The notes beneath the pieces are model-generated. The model did not search any database, had not been told where the DNA came from, and worked only from the letters and a program-made list of their open reading frames with translations. DNA of 64,000 nt, taken from NCBI RefSeq assembly GCF_031344075.1, contig NZ_JAVJAN010000003.1, positions 61,714-125,713 of the forward strand. Direction: 5' to 3'. The first letter of the stretch is position 1, and each line of letters starts with the position of its first letter. The position numbers were made by a program, and so were the translations under genes. This DNA comes from Clostridium aquiflavi. GTDB taxonomy: Bacteria; Bacillota; Clostridia; Clostridiales; Clostridiaceae. This document shows, in pieces, positions 61,367-64,000 of the stretch.

Positions 61367-62131
61367 ATGAGTAAATATACTTTAGGAATTGATTCAGGAT
61401 CAACAACTACTAAAGGTGTATTGTTTGATGGTAAAACAATTATTAGAACAATGCTTGTAAAAACAGCAGCAAAACCGAGGGAAAGTATTTCTAAAATCTA
61501 TAATGAACTGTACTCTAATAACGTAAAATATACAATAACGACAGGTTATGGTAGAGATTTATTAAAAGAAGCTAATAAAACTATTACAGAAATAACTTGT
61601 CATGCAAAAGGGGCAGCATTTCTAAATCCTAGTATTAAAGGCGTTATAGATATAGGAGGACAGGATTCTAAGGCTATTTCATTAGATGAATCATTAAATG
61701 TTGTAGATTTTCTAATGAATGATAAATGTGCTGCTGGAACTGGTAGATTTGTTGAAGTTATGATGAGAATTTTAGAGGAAGATATAACTGATATTGATGA
61801 GTTTGTAAAAGATAGAAAGCCTGTAAATATAACTAGTATGTGTACTGTTTTTGCAGAGAGTGAAATTATTAGTCTTCTTGCAAAGGATGTTCATAGAGGT
61901 GATATTGCCCTTGGAATTATTCATTCAATTTGTAGACGAACAGCTAATTTTGCTCAAAAATTGAATTTAAAAGATGAGATATTTTTTAGTGGTGGACTCG
62001 CATCCTCAGAAGTTTTTAGAGCAACACTTGAAAGTTATCTTAAACAAAAAGTATCAATTAATGAATTAAGTCAGTTTGCAGGGGCAATTGGTGCAGCAAC
62101 TATTGGATATAAAAAATTAAATAAAAAATAA
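61367..62131 (+). CDS. ATP-dependent activator (ASKHA ATPase) of the double-cubane reductase
   Basis: 254 residues, acyl-CoA dehydratase activase/YjiL family. GIDSGSTTTKGVLFDG binds phosphate, CAAGTGRFVEVM contains a cluster-ligand Cys (about 125), and MCTVFAESEII holds the second (about 164). A [4Fe-4S] cluster bridges the homodimer. It fires single low-potential electrons into the partner at the cost of ATP. Confidence 0.92.
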   Translation: MSKYTLGIDSGSTTTKGVLFDGKTIIRTMLVKTAAKPRESISKIYNELYSNNVKYTITTGYGRDLLKEANKTITEITCHAKGAAFLNPSIKGVIDIGGQDSKAISLDESLNVVDFLMNDKCAAGTGRFVEVMMRILEEDITDIDEFVKDRKPVNITSMCTVFAESEIISLLAKDVHRGDIALGIIHSICRRTANFAQKLNLKDEIFFSGGLASSEVFRATLESYLKQKVSINELSQFAGAIGAATIGYKKLNKK

Positions 62132-62182
62132 TAAGGAGAATTTACACAAAATATTTATTAAGATGTGTAGTTAAAAATTAAT

Positions 62183-62782
62183 ATGATGAAAATAAATTTG
62201 ATATTATTAGCATCAGGGGATAGTACCAGGTTTAGAAGCAATAAGCTATTAACTATTGTTAATAATAAACCAATGTATATGAATGTAATAGATGAGGTTT
62301 TAAAAATAAATTTTCATAAAATAGTTTTAGTTACTCAATATGAGGAAATTAAATTAGCTTTGTTAAACAAAAACATTGAAATTGTTATGAATAAAAATAG
62401 TGAACTTGGAATATCTCATTCTATTGAGCTTGCAATGAAAAAGGATGTTGAAGCAGATGCATATATGTTTATGGTTTGTGACCAACCATTTATAAAAGCA
62501 CAAACTATAGAAAATTTGATATTTAGATTCATGGAAAGTAAAAAAGGAATGGCATGTGTTGAGTTTAATGGAAACTTAGGTAATCCAACTATATTTTCAA
62601 AAAAATATATTGATGAATTGCTTAATTTAAAAGGTGATGTTGGAGGAAAAGCAGTTATGAAAAAACACCTTGATGATTTAGAAAAAATTTCCATTATTAA
62701 TGAGATAGAAATTAAGGATATAGATACTAGAGAAGAATTAATTAATATATCCTACAATAATATATATGAGGTAAAAGAGTGA
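62183..62782 (+). CDS. mocA: MocA-type molybdenum cofactor cytidylyltransferase
   Basis: 199 residues, NTP transferase fold. LLASGDSTRFRSNKLL (8-23) is the nucleotide motif, VCDQPFI (about 93-99) the metal-binding region and NLGNPTIFSKKY (about 131) the family block. It forms the cytosine dinucleotide of molybdopterin for hydroxylases. Two ATGs (62183, 62186) are possible and the ribosome binding site is poor. The end overlaps the next start (TGATG). Confidence 0.88.
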   Translation: MMKINLILLASGDSTRFRSNKLLTIVNNKPMYMNVIDEVLKINFHKIVLVTQYEEIKLALLNKNIEIVMNKNSELGISHSIELAMKKDVEADAYMFMVCDQPFIKAQTIENLIFRFMESKKGMACVEFNGNLGNPTIFSKKYIDELLNLKGDVGGKAVMKKHLDDLEKISIINEIEIKDIDTREELINISYNNIYEVKE

Positions 62783-63834
62783 TGAAGAAAAAATTTTATA
62801 AAGATCTTTTTGAAAAGTTAAATTTAAACAAAGAAGTATTTATAGTAACTGTTATACAGGGATCATATGATGGTAAAAATATAGCAGGACAAAAACTATT
62901 TAAAAGCAAGAAATTTATGGCTATAGAAAATGATAATCTTAAAAATTTCTGGGATGAAATTTTAAGTGAAATAGATTTTAATAAAGGCACATATGTTTTA
63001 GACCTTGATAATGATATAAAATTGTTTATAGAGTATATTATAGGAAAACCTAATTTAATTATTTGTGGTGGTGGACATGTTGCCTTACCTTTATGTGAAA
63101 TGGCAAATTTATTAGAGTTTAATGTTACTGTAATCGACAATAGAGAAGAATTTGCGAATAAAGGAAGATTTCCTATGGCAAGTAATGTTATATGTAAAGA
63201 TTTTAATGAAGCATTTGAAGAAGTTGAATTTAATAAAAATAGTTATTTTGCTATAGTTACAAGAGGGCATAAATGTGATAGAGAGTGTTTAGAAATAATA
63301 CTTAAAAATGACTTTTACTATGTTGGAATGATTGGAAGCAAAGGAAAAGTACAATTTGTAATAAGTAGTTTATTAGAAAAAGGATATAAAAAAGAAGACA
63401 TTGATAAAGTGCATACTCCAATAGGTCTTAGCATAGGAGCAAAAACACCAGCAGAAGTAGCGGTAAGTATTTTATCAGAAATAATACAAATAAAAAATGA
63501 AAAAATAATAAGTACTATACCAGATGATATTTCTAATACTATATTAAATACAAATGAACCAATGATTTTAACTACAATAATTGAGAAGCATGGATCAGGG
63601 CCTAGAGATCCTGGAACAAAAATGCTTATAAAGAAAAATGGTGAATTTATTGGCACTGTTGGCGGTGGAAGTGTTGAATATTCAGTTTATAAAAGGGCAT
63701 TAAAGTTATTTGAAGAAAAAGAATCTATTTTAGAAGAATATGATTTATCAAATTCTGCTTCTGCAAAACTTGGTATGGCTTGCGGTGGACATATAAAAGT
63801 ATTTTTTGAATTTATAAATTGTAATAACAAATAG
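62782..63834 (+). CDS. XdhC/CoxI-family hydroxylase maturation factor
   Basis: 350 residues. A Rossmann domain (about 90-245; LIICGGGHVALPL, VTRGHKCDRECLEIIL, MIGSKGKV, and PIGLSIGAKTPAEVAVSI) is followed by an XdhC_CoxI domain (about 255-345; GSGPRDPGTKMLI, GTVGGGSVEY, GMACGGHIKVF). Factors of this family bind the molybdenum cofactor and help insert the terminal sulfur, or here possibly selenium, before loading. ATG 62782 overlaps the mocA stop by one base. Confidence 0.9.
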   Translation: MKKKFYKDLFEKLNLNKEVFIVTVIQGSYDGKNIAGQKLFKSKKFMAIENDNLKNFWDEILSEIDFNKGTYVLDLDNDIKLFIEYIIGKPNLIICGGGHVALPLCEMANLLEFNVTVIDNREEFANKGRFPMASNVICKDFNEAFEEVEFNKNSYFAIVTRGHKCDRECLEIILKNDFYYVGMIGSKGKVQFVISSLLEKGYKKEDIDKVHTPIGLSIGAKTPAEVAVSILSEIIQIKNEKIISTIPDDISNTILNTNEPMILTTIIEKHGSGPRDPGTKMLIKKNGEFIGTVGGGSVEYSVYKRALKLFEEKESILEEYDLSNSASAKLGMACGGHIKVFFEFINCNNK

Positions 63835-63856
63835 TATTAAATAATTAAATACAAAA

Positions 63857-63908
63857 ATAAAAACTCTAGCTAGAATAAAAAAATTCAAAATTAGAGTTTT
63901 ATTTTATT
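63857..63908 (+). terminator. Terminator after the XdhC-type factor
   Basis: AAAACTCTA (63860-63868) pairs with TAGAGTTTT (63892-63900), with further A-T pairs, then ATTTTA. Confidence 0.75.
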
Positions 63909-63917
63909 TAAGAAAAT

Positions 63918-64000
63918 GGCTATGTTTTAGCAGAGTGTTGATATATGCATAAGCAAAGTGGACTGAGTAATTGAACTTAGGAATGCTAAAATGAGTATAG
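63918..64000 (+). repeat. ~80-bp intergenic repeat, copy F (window end)
   Basis: The best-preserved copy: GGCTATGTTTTAGCAGAGTG, TTGATATATGCATAAGCAAA, GTGGACTGAGTAATTGAACT and TAGGAATGCTAAAATGAGTA. It may continue past the window. Confidence 0.75.

Noticed and set aside
57231..64000. The repeated intergenic sequence as a CRISPR array
   Set aside because: Copies are separated by whole genes of different length, have diverged, and no cas gene is present.

Overview
The window is AT-rich (low-GC) DNA with strong AGGAGG ribosome binding sites, frequent TTG and GTG starts, sporulation genes and strictly anaerobic enzymes. Gene order in the first 18 kb (pbp2, minCDE, rodA, mgsA, spoIVFA/FB, two radical-SAM-linked genes, rng, L21-prp-L27, obg, yhbY, nadD, yqeK) is that of Clostridium sensu stricto (cluster I), so I infer a Clostridium species. 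The species cannot be fixed from the window alone.

Region 1 (1-23.5 kb) is mostly core genome: cell shape and division (class B PBP, MinCDE, RodA), a collapsed methylglyoxal synthase gene, the SpoIVFA/SpoIVFB pair, the ribosomal L21/L27 operon with its RNA leader and the L27-processing protease, Obg, NAD and LCP genes, a pseudouridine synthase, a D,D-carboxypeptidase, a ComEA-like protein, a lipoprotein, an RDD membrane protein and RlmD. Region 2 (23.5-30.1 kb) holds a small stress module: a hemerythrin/DUF438 protein, a cysteine-rich Crp/Fnr regulator and a cupin. Two of its promoters carry the same FNR-type box at the same spacing. A MecA-type class B PBP and a membrane diguanylate cyclase follow.

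Region 3 (30.4-64 kb) is a large purine/urate-type catabolic island. It starts with a sigma54-dependent regulator of the YgeV kind. Three sigma54 (-24/-12) promoters follow, each preceded by one or more copies of a TTATCA-N3-TGATAA inverted repeat. They head three operons: (i) ygeY-ygeW-carbamate kinase-ygeX-ssnA-PreA-like-ridA; (ii) a nucleobase permease, a fused molybdenum hydroxylase (XdhD type) and a hydantoinase/dihydropyrimidinase; (iii) a three-subunit molybdenum hydroxylase and a second nucleobase permease. A guanine deaminase lies between (ii) and (iii) on the other strand. Downstream come a FecCD-type ABC importer (possibly for molybdate), then the selenium/molybdenum cofactor set: yqeC, yqeB, yedF, selD, a double-cubane-cluster reductase with its ATP-driven activator, a MocA-type cytidylyltransferase and an XdhC-type maturation factor. 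The proposed logic is: import purine; deaminate and hydroxylate it with Se-Mo hydroxylases; open the rings; transfer the carbamoyl group to phosphate (YgeW) and harvest ATP (carbamate kinase); and split diaminopropionate to pyruvate and ammonia (YgeX). The large YgfK protein usually found in such clusters is not in this window. A PreA-like protein with an altered active site and the double-cubane reductase are candidates for the reductive step.

The most unusual non-coding features are the shared sigma54/upstream-site architecture with a duplicated promoter region, an approximately 80-bp intergenic repeat that recurs in four of the gaps of the selenium module plus two other places, the twin FNR-type promoters, and several gene remnants (mgsA, an NTPase, a nucleotidyltransferase partner).
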